NCBI GenBank assembly: GCA_016714565.1
Contig: JADKDM010000037.1
Coordinates: 310,001-374,000 of the forward strand
Reading direction: 5' to 3'
Length of the DNA stretch: 64,000 bases
Origin: Candidatus Villigracilis propinquus
GTDB lineage: Bacteria > Chloroflexota > Anaerolineae > Anaerolineales > Villigracilaceae
Shown here: positions 49,652-58,039 of the stretch, piece after piece
How the letters are laid out: each line of letters begins with the position of its first letter
How positions within the stretch are numbered: position 1 is the first letter of the stretch
Made by a program: the position numbers and the translations under genes
The notes under the pieces: generated by a model
Databases searched by the model: none
Told to the model about the DNA's origin: nothing
The model's input: the letters and a program-made list of their open reading frames with translations, nothing else

Positions 49652-52450
49652 ATGACCATCATAGTCTCCCTCGACATTGAAACCACCGGCCTCGACGAAA
49701 ATCGCGAGGCCATTATTGAAATTGCCGCCGTGAAGTTCAACGGCCGCCGCATTGAAGATGAATTTTCCACACTCATCAACCCCGGCAAAAATATTCCAGA
49801 CTTCATCACCGGTCTGACAGGCATCGACAACGCCATGGTGCGGCAGGCTCCGCGCCTGCGCGACATTGCGCACGAACTCACAGCATTTGTCGGGGATGCG
49901 CCCATCCTCGGGCACAATGTCAAATTTGATATTGGCTTCCTCCGCAGAGCGGGCCTGTTCGAATTCCAACAAACTCTCGATACCTACGAACTCGCATCCG
50001 TGCTGATGCCAACCGCAAGCCGCTACAACCTCGGCTCGCTTGGCCAGCAGCTCAACATTCCCCTCCCTGCCACTCATCGCGCATTGGATGACGCCCGCGT
50101 GACACAAGCCGCGTACGTGCGTCTCTTTGAAATGGCTTGCGAAATCCCAGTGGAAACGCTGACAGAGATCGTCCAGCTTGGTGATTTTGTGGATTGGGAT
50201 GCGGGCTGGGTCTTTCAACAAGCCTTGCAGATTCGCTCCAAGCAGGGAACTCAAGCCAGACGAGTAAAAACCGCCTCTTTTTCCGGACCGATGTTTGATC
50301 CGGCCAAAAGAGAATCCTCCACACCGATACAGAAAACCGAAGAGCCAACCCCCATCGACCCCGAAGAGATCGCTTCTGTTCTGGAATATGGCGGACCGTT
50401 CTCAAAATATTTCGAATCATACGAGCACCGTCCGGAGCAGGTGGAAATGCTCAAGGCGGTGGCGAACGCCCTTTCGACCGGCAACCATCTCATCGTCGAA
50501 GCGGGAACCGGCGTGGGTAAATCCTTCGCGTATCTCGTACCGGCGGCTTACTTCGCAACTCAAAACAATACCCGCATCGTCGTATCCACAAACACCATCA
50601 ACTTGCAAGACCAGTTGATCAAAAAAGATCTGCCCAACTTGAAAGCCGCGCTCAATTTGGATGTTCGCACGGCGGTCATGAAGGGTCGCAGCAATTATCT
50701 CTGCCCGCGCAGGTTGGACTTTATGCGCTCGCACGGCCCCAAAGATGCAACCGAGATGCGCGTGCTTGCAAAGATCATTGTGTGGATGCTGGAGAACACC
50801 AGCGGCGACAGAAACGAGATCAACCTCACCGGCCCCACTGAACGGGACGCATGGATGCGCCTCTCTGCTGAGGACGATAACTGCACCACCGAAACCTGCA
50901 TGGGACGCATGGGCGGCACCTGCCCGTTCCAGCGCGCCAAACAGGCCGCGCAAAGCTCGCATATCCTCGTGGTCAACCACGCGCTGCTGCTTTCGGATGT
51001 GGCTTCTGGCAGCAAAGTTTTGCCTGAATATGATTACGTCATCGTGGACGAAGCGCATCACATGGAATCTGCCATTACGGGCGCGCTGTCGTTCCGGTTG
51101 ACCCAAAACGACATTGAACGCATGATGAAGGAACTCGGCGGGTCGTCTGCCGGTTTACTCGGGCGCATTCTAACTGATCTGCACAACTCGCTGCGCCCAT
51201 CAGACTTTGGGCTGCTACAACAAAAGATCAAACACGCCACCGATCAGGCCTTCCGCGTGGAACAGCTTGCCAGGCAGTTCTTCAATACACTCAGTGACTT
51301 CATCGCCATACAACGTGAGGGACAACCGCAAAGCAATTACTCGTGGCAGATGCGCATTCAGCCCGCCACGCGTACCCTGCCCGGCTGGGACGATGTGGAA
51401 GAGATGTGGGGGCAAACAGGTGAAACGCTGGCTCTGCTGGTCAAATCGCTTGAAGAGCTATACAAAAATCTCGGCGAGCTGGTTGCTGAAGGCCATGACA
51501 GCGTGGAAGACATCATGGGCAATATGAGCAGTGTTATCCGCCGCATGGGTGAAGCAGAAGCGGCTGCCTCAGGCTTAATGCACAAACCGTCCAACGAGTT
51601 GATCTACTGGGTGGAAGTAAATCCGCGCGGCGAACGATTATCGCTGAATGCCGCGCCGCTGCGAGTTGGCCCGTTGGTTCAAAAACATCTCTGGTACGAA
51701 AAGGCCAGCGTCATTATGGCCTCTGCAACTATGACCACGCACGGCGAGTTCCAATACATCCGCAACACACTTTCCGCCGAAGATGTGGACACGGTCGCGC
51801 TCGGCTCACCTTTCGATTACGAATCCAGCACGCTGCTTTATGTGGCGAATGACATCCCTGAACCAAATGTCCCCGGCTACCAGCAAGTGCTGGACAAGAC
51901 CATCATTGCCACTGCCAAAGCCACAGGCGGACGGATGCTCGTGCTGTTCACGTCCTATGCGGCGCTCAAGAAGACGGCGCAGGCCATCACTGGCCCGCTG
52001 GCGCGTGAGGATATCTTTGTGTATGAGCAAGGTGAAGGCGCTTCGCCCAATGCTTTGTTGGAGTCTTTCAAATCCACGGAGCGGGCTGTGTTGCTCGGCA
52101 CACGTTCCTTCTGGGAAGGTGTGGATGTGCCTGGGGACTCGCTTTCAGTAGTTGTCATCACCAAGCTGCCGTTTGACGTGCCCTCTGACCCCATCATCGC
52201 CGCACGCTCGGAACTGTACGAAGATTCATTCCATGAATATTACCTGCCCGAATCCATTCTGAAATTCCGTCAGGGATTTGGCCGCCTCATCCGCACCGCA
52301 TCTGACCGCGGCATCGTCGCCATTTTGGACAGGCGCGTGCTGACCAAGCAATACGGGCGATTATTCCTTGAATCTCTTCCGGCTTGCACAGCGAGGCAGG
52401 GAGCGGCGGCAGGGCTGGCTAAGATGGCTGGTCAATGGCTGGGAACGTAA
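49652..52450 (+). CDS. dinG: DinG-type helicase with N-terminal DnaQ-like exonuclease domain
   Basis: 932 residues. Residues 1-165 are a DEDDh 3'-5' exonuclease: SLDIETTGLDENREAIIE, GHNVKFDIGFL and HRALDDARV. The helicase portion has Walker A EAGTGVGKSF near 287, four Fe-S cysteines (NYLCPRRL, CTTETC, GTCPFQ at about 350-425), the DEAH box VDEAHHMES near 466 and late motifs GTRSFWEGVDVPG and QGFGRLIRT. It is an XPD-like 5'-3' helicase for DNA repair. The fused exonuclease is typical of Gram-positive DinG. The ATG overlaps no upstream gene. Confidence 0.94.
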   Translation: MTIIVSLDIETTGLDENREAIIEIAAVKFNGRRIEDEFSTLINPGKNIPDFITGLTGIDNAMVRQAPRLRDIAHELTAFVGDAPILGHNVKFDIGFLRRAGLFEFQQTLDTYELASVLMPTASRYNLGSLGQQLNIPLPATHRALDDARVTQAAYVRLFEMACEIPVETLTEIVQLGDFVDWDAGWVFQQALQIRSKQGTQARRVKTASFSGPMFDPAKRESSTPIQKTEEPTPIDPEEIASVLEYGGPFSKYFESYEHRPEQVEMLKAVANALSTGNHLIVEAGTGVGKSFAYLVPAAYFATQNNTRIVVSTNTINLQDQLIKKDLPNLKAALNLDVRTAVMKGRSNYLCPRRLDFMRSHGPKDATEMRVLAKIIVWMLENTSGDRNEINLTGPTERDAWMRLSAEDDNCTTETCMGRMGGTCPFQRAKQAAQSSHILVVNHALLLSDVASGSKVLPEYDYVIVDEAHHMESAITGALSFRLTQNDIERMMKELGGSSAGLLGRILTDLHNSLRPSDFGLLQQKIKHATDQAFRVEQLARQFFNTLSDFIAIQREGQPQSNYSWQMRIQPATRTLPGWDDVEEMWGQTGETLALLVKSLEELYKNLGELVAEGHDSVEDIMGNMSSVIRRMGEAEAAASGLMHKPSNELIYWVEVNPRGERLSLNAAPLRVGPLVQKHLWYEKASVIMASATMTTHGEFQYIRNTLSAEDVDTVALGSPFDYESSTLLYVANDIPEPNVPGYQQVLDKTIIATAKATGGRMLVLFTSYAALKKTAQAITGPLAREDIFVYEQGEGASPNALLESFKSTERAVLLGTRSFWEGVDVPGDSLSVVVITKLPFDVPSDPIIAARSELYEDSFHEYYLPESILKFRQGFGRLIRTASDRGIVAILDRRVLTKQYGRLFLESLPACTARQGAAAGLAKMAGQWLGT

Positions 52451-52458
52451 GCTCCAAA

Positions 52459-52918
52459 ATGAATATCCAAGACTATCTTTCACGGATACGTTTTGATGGA
52501 ATACCAAGTTTATCGTCAGAAACATTGCACGCGCTGCAACTGGCACACATGAAGACCGTCCCTGCTCAAAGAATTTGGCATTCTTTTGGACGGACAATCA
52601 AACTGGATATTGAAAGTCTGTGGGACAAAATTATCATTAGAAAGCGCGGGGGATTTTGTTATGAACTGAACGGCATGTTCGCGTGGCTGCTCAAGGAAAT
52701 CGGATTTGAAGTCACCTATCTCAACGCCCGCTGATGGATTGCAAAATTGACGCAAGATGCGTTTGGCATTGACTTTGACCATCTGGCATTGCTGGTCGCG
52801 CGTTTCACTCAATGACGATGAGATCATAATCACGAGGAACGGCGAACAAACCAGAATGGCAATTCGTGAAGTGCAGCGGGCTGATCTGTTGAAAGAATAT
52901 TTCGGCGTAGTGGTGTAA
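52459..52918 (+). pseudogene. Arylamine N-acetyltransferase, decayed
   Basis: The first 91 codons (ATG 52459 to a TGA at 52732-52734) give a NAT N-terminus: YLSRIRFDG, LQLAHMKTVP and the catalytic Cys in KRGGFCYELNGMFAWLL. The same frame continues past the stop with the catalytic His block AFGIDFDHLALLV, then ends. Another frame near 52818-52918 gives DEIIITRNGEQTRMAI and LLKEYFGVVV, the C-terminus. The middle, including the triad Asp, is missing, so it lost a segment and gained a stop. It follows dinG by 8 nt. Confidence 0.85.
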
Positions 52919-52921
52919 AGA

Positions 52922-54217
52922 TCACGCGGGCTTCAACCTACGCAAAATGGATGACAGGTCATCCAGCGAGAGAAAAGCTTCCACAATGCGGGGATCAAAA
53001 TGCGTGCCGGATAATTCATGAATACTCTTTTTTACTTCCGCAGGCTGAATGCCTTTGCGGTATGGGCGGTCGGACACGAGCGCATCCCATACATCCACCA
53101 CAGCGAAGATGCGCGCGGCGAATGGAATCTCCTCGCCTTTCAAGCCGCGCGGGTAGCCGGTGCCATCCCACTTTTCATGATGACAATATGGAATATCCAA
53201 TGCGGGATGCAGGAATTTGATCGGGCTTAGCATCTCATAGGCATACAGCGGATGCTTTTGAATCAACGTGCGCTCGTCATCGGTGAGCTTGCCGGGTTTA
53301 AGCAGGATGCCATCGGGGATCGCCATTTTTCCAATATCATGCAGAAGCGCGCCGCGGGTAACATGCATAATCTCATTCTCCTTCAAGCCCATGCCCCTCG
53401 CAAGCGTTTGGGTCAGCGCGGTTACACGCCTTGTGTGACCTTCTGTTTCCTTGTCGCGCAGATCGAGGGCGCGCACCCAACCCTCCAGCGTGGCCTGATA
53501 CGCGATCTCCAGTTCATCCTTGCTGGCTTGCAGTTCATCGAACAATTGAGCATTGTGAATGGCAATTGCCGCCTGATTTGCGAACGCGGAGATCAATTCG
53601 ATATTCTCCTGCTGGAAGACCCCCGTGTAAGCGCGGTTGTCCACATAAATGACGCCGATCAGGCTGTCTTTAATTTTTAGAGGGACGCACAAAATGGACA
53701 AGAGATGATACGCCGCGACGCTGAATTGCGCCTCAAAGCGCGGGTCTTCCTGCGCATTCGTGGTAAGGACGAGGTTGCCCGTCTCCACCACACGATTGAT
53801 GACGGTCTTGCTGACGGCGAATTGATCTTCGTCAAGATCCACATGATCCAACCCTCGCGCCACGTGGACTTCCAAACGTCCGTCCTCTTCACGTAGCATG
53901 AGGAATCCGCGTTCGGCCCGCATCAAGGCAACCAGCCTGTCCATCACTTCGGATAAAACCCGCTTCAAACCCAACGAAGAGTTGATCGTGCTTCCGATCC
54001 GCACCAGCGCATCGAACTGGGATTCGTGCCTTTTGAACTGCTTCGACGTTGAACTCTTCACTTTGTTAAGGGTGCTCGCAGCCTGGGTTAAGTCCCGCAA
54101 AACTTGCGCGGTTTGAGCATCACTCGATTGCGCGAGAGTCTTCATTGCATTGGACAATAAATTGCCAATCTCCCAAAGCTGTTCCTGAACAATATTCACA
54201 TCGGTTGGTTGATTCAT
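52922..54217 (-). CDS. GAF-HD-GYP signalling protein, probable c-di-GMP phosphodiesterase
   Basis: 431 residues. A helical N-terminal 60 residues, a GAF sensor (about 65-215: DALVRIGSTINSSLGLKRVLSEVMDRLVALM), a short coiled linker and an HD-GYP domain with HTRRVTALTQTLARGMGL, LLHDIGKMAIPDGIL, YCHHEKWDGTGYPRGLKGEEIP and VVDVWDALVSDRPYR. These residues match active c-di-GMP phosphodiesterases. It is soluble. The gene ends 3 nt from the NAT remnant on the opposite strand, and dcd follows 58 nt from its start. Confidence 0.93.
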   Translation of the reverse strand: MNQPTDVNIVQEQLWEIGNLLSNAMKTLAQSSDAQTAQVLRDLTQAASTLNKVKSSTSKQFKRHESQFDALVRIGSTINSSLGLKRVLSEVMDRLVALMRAERGFLMLREEDGRLEVHVARGLDHVDLDEDQFAVSKTVINRVVETGNLVLTTNAQEDPRFEAQFSVAAYHLLSILCVPLKIKDSLIGVIYVDNRAYTGVFQQENIELISAFANQAAIAIHNAQLFDELQASKDELEIAYQATLEGWVRALDLRDKETEGHTRRVTALTQTLARGMGLKENEIMHVTRGALLHDIGKMAIPDGILLKPGKLTDDERTLIQKHPLYAYEMLSPIKFLHPALDIPYCHHEKWDGTGYPRGLKGEEIPFAARIFAVVDVWDALVSDRPYRKGIQPAEVKKSIHELSGTHFDPRIVEAFLSLDDLSSILRRLKPA

Positions 54218-54275
54218 CTCAGCAGTTCCTCGTCAGAATTAAAGAAAATCCGTACATAAATGATGGTGATCGATC

Positions 54276-54830
54276 CTACAGCTTGGGTAAAACAATGGAT
54301 TGTTGTTTCTGGTATTTGCCCTTTTTGTCCGCGTACGAGACGGTGCATTCTTCATCCGCCTCAAAGAACAACACCTGCGCCAGACCTTCATTGGCATAAA
54401 TCTTGGCGGGCAGCGGTGTGGTGTTGGATATCTCAAGGGTGACAAACCCCTCCCACTCCGGCTCGAACGGCGTTACATTGACAATGATACCGCAGCGCGC
54501 ATATGTGGACTTTCCGAGGCACACCGTCAACACCTTGCGCGGAATGCGAAAGTACTCCACCGTGCGTGCCAGCGCAAAGGAATTGGGCGGAACAATGCAG
54601 ACATCCCCCACAAAGTCCACCATCGATTTGACGTCGAAATTCTTCGGGTCCACAGTTGCGGAAAAAACATTCGTGAAAATCTTGAATTCGTTGGCAACGC
54701 GCACATCATACCCATAGGAGGAAACCCCGTACGAGATCACCCCTTCCCGAACCTGATTTTCTACAAAAGGTTCGATCATTTTTTGCTCATGTGCCATCTT
54801 GCGGATCCAGTGATCTGGCTTCAATCCCAT
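54276..54830 (-). CDS. dcd: dCTP deaminase
   Basis: 184 residues, the usual length. MGLKPDHWIRKMAHE, SSYGYDVRVANEFKIF, PGD-like VCIVPPNSFALARTVEYFRIP, the nucleotide-binding GKSTYARCGIIVNVTPFEPEWEG with the catalytic Glu, and SYADKKGKYQKQ are typical. It turns dCTP to dUTP for thymidylate synthesis. AAGGAGAA precedes the ATG. A paralog acting on dUTP is not in the window. Confidence 0.95.
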   Translation of the reverse strand: MGLKPDHWIRKMAHEQKMIEPFVENQVREGVISYGVSSYGYDVRVANEFKIFTNVFSATVDPKNFDVKSMVDFVGDVCIVPPNSFALARTVEYFRIPRKVLTVCLGKSTYARCGIIVNVTPFEPEWEGFVTLEISNTTPLPAKIYANEGLAQVLFFEADEECTVSYADKKGKYQKQQSIVLPKL

Positions 54831-54966
54831 AATCTTCTCCTTAACCTTGTTTGATATAATCCTGCTGATTTTATAACAGAATTGTAAAGTATTAATTGCA
54901 ATTTACTATATATAATCCGCCCCGACAGCCAATGAAAGGCTGATCCTAACCCAAAGAGGTAGAGAA

Positions 54967-55569
54967 ATGAAAAAGATTTTTGGTTTCTTAGCTGGTGAGG
55001 TCGTTTTAGGTACTTTGATCGCACTACTCAGCGTTGCAACCGCCATCGCCAGTTTTCAAGGCGCCATGGCCGATTCTGAACAAAACAAATACGAAATCCA
55101 GGGAATGCAGAGTCTCAACGACGGCAATGCCGAATATTTAAGTGCAAACCAGACATGGATCCAGGATGATGGCAATTACGACAACTGGTACATCAATCAG
55201 GAAACCAACCCGGATGTTTCAGCCTACTATGAAGGCAACTTCACCGAAGAATTAGCCGCCGCCATTGAGCGCAACGGCCCGGACGAATATCCCATGGATG
55301 AAGAATACGCCACCGCCTTATACACAGACGCAAATGCGCTTTGGGAAGATTCAGACACCAGCTTTGGGCTTGCCTCCGAATTCGATGACAAAGGCGACCA
55401 GCTTCAACTCGTCATGCTTATCATGGCGCTCGGCCTCGCACTTGCCGCCTGGGGCTCCCTGCTTGGCGCAGAAAGCAATATGCGCATCATGTTCTCCCTG
55501 TTCGGCCTGATCGCCTTCCTCGTCGGGCTTTACGTGTACTTCTTCATGGTTCCCGTTATCGTCGTATAA
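54967..55569 (+). CDS. Hypothetical membrane protein (DUF4337-like topology)
   Basis: 200 residues. One N-terminal helix (EVVLGTLIALLSVATAIASFQGAMA), an acidic Asn/Asp/Tyr-rich external region of about 110 residues, and two C-terminal helices (QLQLVMLIMALGLALAAW and MFSLFGLIAFLVGLYVYFFMV). The arrangement recalls DUF4337 proteins, but sequence identity cannot be judged. AGAGGTAGAG precedes the ATG. A terminator follows 17 nt after the stop. Confidence 0.72.
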   Translation: MKKIFGFLAGEVVLGTLIALLSVATAIASFQGAMADSEQNKYEIQGMQSLNDGNAEYLSANQTWIQDDGNYDNWYINQETNPDVSAYYEGNFTEELAAAIERNGPDEYPMDEEYATALYTDANALWEDSDTSFGLASEFDDKGDQLQLVMLIMALGLALAAWGSLLGAESNMRIMFSLFGLIAFLVGLYVYFFMVPVIVV

Positions 55570-55585
55570 AACAAAAACAACTAAT

Positions 55586-55620
55586 AAAAAAGGCGAACCT
55601 GAAAATGGTTCGCCTTTTTT
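55586..55620. terminator. Terminator before the DUF1684 gene
   Basis: 14-bp stem AAAAAAGGCGAACC / GGTTCGCCTTTTTT, 7-nt loop, T-run included in the stem. Confidence 0.9.
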
Positions 55621-55647
55621 ATATCATCCGCATGTATAATATCAGAC

Positions 55648-56475
55648 ATGACACCGCAAACATATCGGCAGGCGCTACTTGAATGGCGCAAGGAACGTGA
55701 CGAAACCATCCGCAGGGAAAATGGATGGCTCTCCCTTTCCGGTCTCTACTGGTTGAAACTCGGGAAAAATAAAATTGGCTCCGACCCAAGATCTGAGATA
55801 CAACTACCAGACCGTGTCCCCGCCACCATTGGCGAACTTGAATACAACGGCAGGTCAGTTGCCTTTCGCGCCGCGGCGGGCCAACAGGTGCAAGTGAACA
55901 AAAAACCAGTTGACTTTTCCATCCTGCAGCCGGATATCTCAGAAAACCCAAGCTACATCCAATTGATGGATATTCAACTCGTTGTCATTCAACGCGGCAA
56001 CCGGATGGGCGTCCGCATGTGGGATAACCAACGCGAAGAGCGACGCTCTTTCCCCGCCCGCACCTGGTACGACATCGATGAGAAGTTTCGCATCGCTACA
56101 ACATATACCGCCTACGAACAACCCAAAAAAGCCTATTTCCCCGACCTCACCGGCGAAAAATCCGAATTCCCAGTGGAAGGATATTTATCATTCGAGTTTG
56201 GCGGAAATCACTACCAGCTCGACATCAACAAGGAAGATGAAGAAACCTATTTTGTCCGCTTTTGGGACCCCACCTGCAACACAGAGACCTACCCCACCGG
56301 CCGCTACCTGATCGCAGACATTGAACCCGGCAAAAAGATATTCATTGACTTTAACAAAGCTTACAACCCGCCCTGTGCCTTCACAGACTTTGCCACCTGC
56401 GTATTCGCTCCTGAACAGAACCATTTAGATTTTATGGTGACCGCAGGCGAAACCTGCCGGCACCATGAGAAATAA
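55648..56475 (+). CDS. DUF1684 family protein
   Basis: 275 residues. WRKERDETIRRENGWLSLSGLYWL, GTTYT-like DEKFRIATTYTAYEQPK, SFEFGG and the C-terminal DFNKAYNPPCAFTDFATCVFAP with two Cys are diagnostic of DUF1684, a beta-rich cytosolic or exported family of unknown function. TATAAT at 55635-55640 puts the transcription start near the ATG, so the mRNA may be leaderless. No Shine-Dalgarno is present, supporting that. Confidence 0.85.
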   Translation: MTPQTYRQALLEWRKERDETIRRENGWLSLSGLYWLKLGKNKIGSDPRSEIQLPDRVPATIGELEYNGRSVAFRAAAGQQVQVNKKPVDFSILQPDISENPSYIQLMDIQLVVIQRGNRMGVRMWDNQREERRSFPARTWYDIDEKFRIATTYTAYEQPKKAYFPDLTGEKSEFPVEGYLSFEFGGNHYQLDINKEDEETYFVRFWDPTCNTETYPTGRYLIADIEPGKKIFIDFNKAYNPPCAFTDFATCVFAPEQNHLDFMVTAGETCRHHEK

Positions 56476-56505
56476 AAAAAACGCCGCTGATCGCGGCGTT
56501 TTTTT
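56475..56505. terminator. Bidirectional terminator between DUF1684 and ecfT
   Basis: 13-bp stem AAAAAAACGCCGC / GCGGCGTTTTTTT with a 5-nt loop. It serves DUF1684 on the plus strand and the ECF operon on the minus strand. Confidence 0.9.
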
Positions 56506-56509
56506 GTCA

Positions 56510-57397
56510 TCAAACAAAAAGGTTTGTAAAGAAATCCGGCACAAGAAAGTCGCCAATTCCAAAACCCCACTTCAAAACACAACAAACAATGAAAATGATC
56601 ACTCCGAAGGCGAGCATCATATAATCACGCCTCTGGTAGTGCAGTTCCTTTAGCCATGTGCGCGGAGCCGTGCCAAATGCGCGCAAATCCATCGCGTCGA
56701 TCACTTCTTCGCCAGTGACGGTGGACTGCATCACCACTGGAATGATCAAAGGCGCCAGTCTTCGAATACGGGCCGCCAGCCCGCCATTCAGCTTATCCAT
56801 TTCATAGCCGCGCGCGCGCTGGGCGTCCATGGTGATGACAAGATCACGGGCAAAGGTCGGCAGGAAGCGGAACGCAAGGTCCATAGTGAAGGATACGTTG
56901 TCCGATACGCCCATTCGCTTGAATGCTGTCCCATACATATTCGGGTCAATTGTGTAGGGAATGGGAAGCGCAAGGATGGTCATGGTGATCATACGGGTCA
57001 TCTGAGTAAGCGAAAACCAGAGCTTCGCAACCGTGATCGGCACATCCCAGCCGATGTCAGTAAAAGGAATTTTTATAGGAATAACGAACAGGATGGGAGA
57101 AACCATGTCGGTCACCGAGGAAGGACCGCCCCGCCCAGACAACAATCCATTCAGGCCCACAATAAAAAACACCAAAAATGCAATGAACATCCAGATGCGT
57201 TTGACATCCTTCCACGCTATTTGAGCCATTAAATACAGGGTCAGCGAAAGCAGAAACAGGGGGAAGATGATGCGATAATCCCAAATATCAGGAAGCGTAA
57301 GCGCGAAAATGATGCTCATCATAAAAATGAGTCTGGTGCGCGGATCGAGCCGTTGAATGAAGGTGTCGCGAATGCGGTACTTCCAGGTGACCAACAT
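56510..57397 (-). CDS. ecfT: ECF transporter transmembrane scaffold EcfT
   Basis: 295 residues with about six hydrophobic helices. The coupling motifs with the Ala-Arg-Gly pattern occur as MDAQRARGYEMD and AMDLRAFGTA, the cytoplasmic helices that contact the two ATPases. It bridges the EcfA ATPase and an S-component. It follows the S-component by 6 nt on the minus strand, with the double ATPase gene upstream, giving the order EcfA-S-EcfT. Confidence 0.9.
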   Translation of the reverse strand: MLVTWKYRIRDTFIQRLDPRTRLIFMMSIIFALTLPDIWDYRIIFPLFLLSLTLYLMAQIAWKDVKRIWMFIAFLVFFIVGLNGLLSGRGGPSSVTDMVSPILFVIPIKIPFTDIGWDVPITVAKLWFSLTQMTRMITMTILALPIPYTIDPNMYGTAFKRMGVSDNVSFTMDLAFRFLPTFARDLVITMDAQRARGYEMDKLNGGLAARIRRLAPLIIPVVMQSTVTGEEVIDAMDLRAFGTAPRTWLKELHYQRRDYMMLAFGVIIFIVCCVLKWGFGIGDFLVPDFFTNLFV

Positions 57398-57403
57398 AAT
57401 TGA

Positions 57404-57952
57404 CTAGCGACCTCTGCGGGAGGCTACGGCGGCGAATGCGATCATCAACACAGGCAGAAGGATCACAACCACCACGGTGTTTCCGAGGAAAGCCGGGGTA
57501 AAGTAACCAACGAGGGCTGTATTCCAATCAAGCCCACCGATGAATTTTTCGGTGACCGATGCGAACAACATACCCACCGCAATACCCGCAATGCCGTACC
57601 CAACAGCCTTGATAATATCGCCGCGAGCGCGGAAGTCTTTGATGGAAGCCATAACCAAACCGGCAACCAGACCCATCAAACCATTACCGAGGCTCCAGTG
57701 CCAGTAGAAGCCCCAGCCGCTCAAGGCATCGCCGAGGGTGTTACCAATGAAACCGGCCAGCAGACCGACCAGGGGGCCGTACGCGGAAGCGAAAAAGATC
57801 AATACAGCTACTGCAGGGCGGAAGGTGACGTTTCCGGCGGCGGGCAGGGGGAAGATATTGGTGGCCCATGAAAACACGCCGTACAAGGCAGCGCCGATCG
57901 CGCCGTATACAACCTGTCGGGTTCCAAATTCCCAGGTACTTTTGTCATTCAT
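57404..57952 (-). CDS. ECF transporter substrate-binding S-component (UPF0397-like)
   Basis: 182 residues from the ATG at 57952 with AAGGAGAGA upstream; a 12-residue in-frame extension lacks a site. Nearly the same protein as the orphan at 9929-10486: TRQVVYGAIGAALYGVFS, NVTFRPAVAVLIFFA, GFIGNTLGDALSGWGFYW. It binds the ligand for the adjacent EcfA/EcfT module. The ligand is unknown: UPF0397 proteins are linked to several vitamins or metals, none shown here. Confidence 0.9.
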   Translation of the reverse strand: MNDKSTWEFGTRQVVYGAIGAALYGVFSWATNIFPLPAAGNVTFRPAVAVLIFFASAYGPLVGLLAGFIGNTLGDALSGWGFYWHWSLGNGLMGLVAGLVMASIKDFRARGDIIKAVGYGIAGIAVGMLFASVTEKFIGGLDWNTALVGYFTPAFLGNTVVVVILLPVLMIAFAAVASRRGR

Positions 57953-58039
57953 GATATTCTCTCCTTTTGAATTATTGATTGGGTTCAAGCTGACCCTGTT
58001 TAAATTAACCCTGAGAGCGCCTGCGCGTTACAGGGGAAA

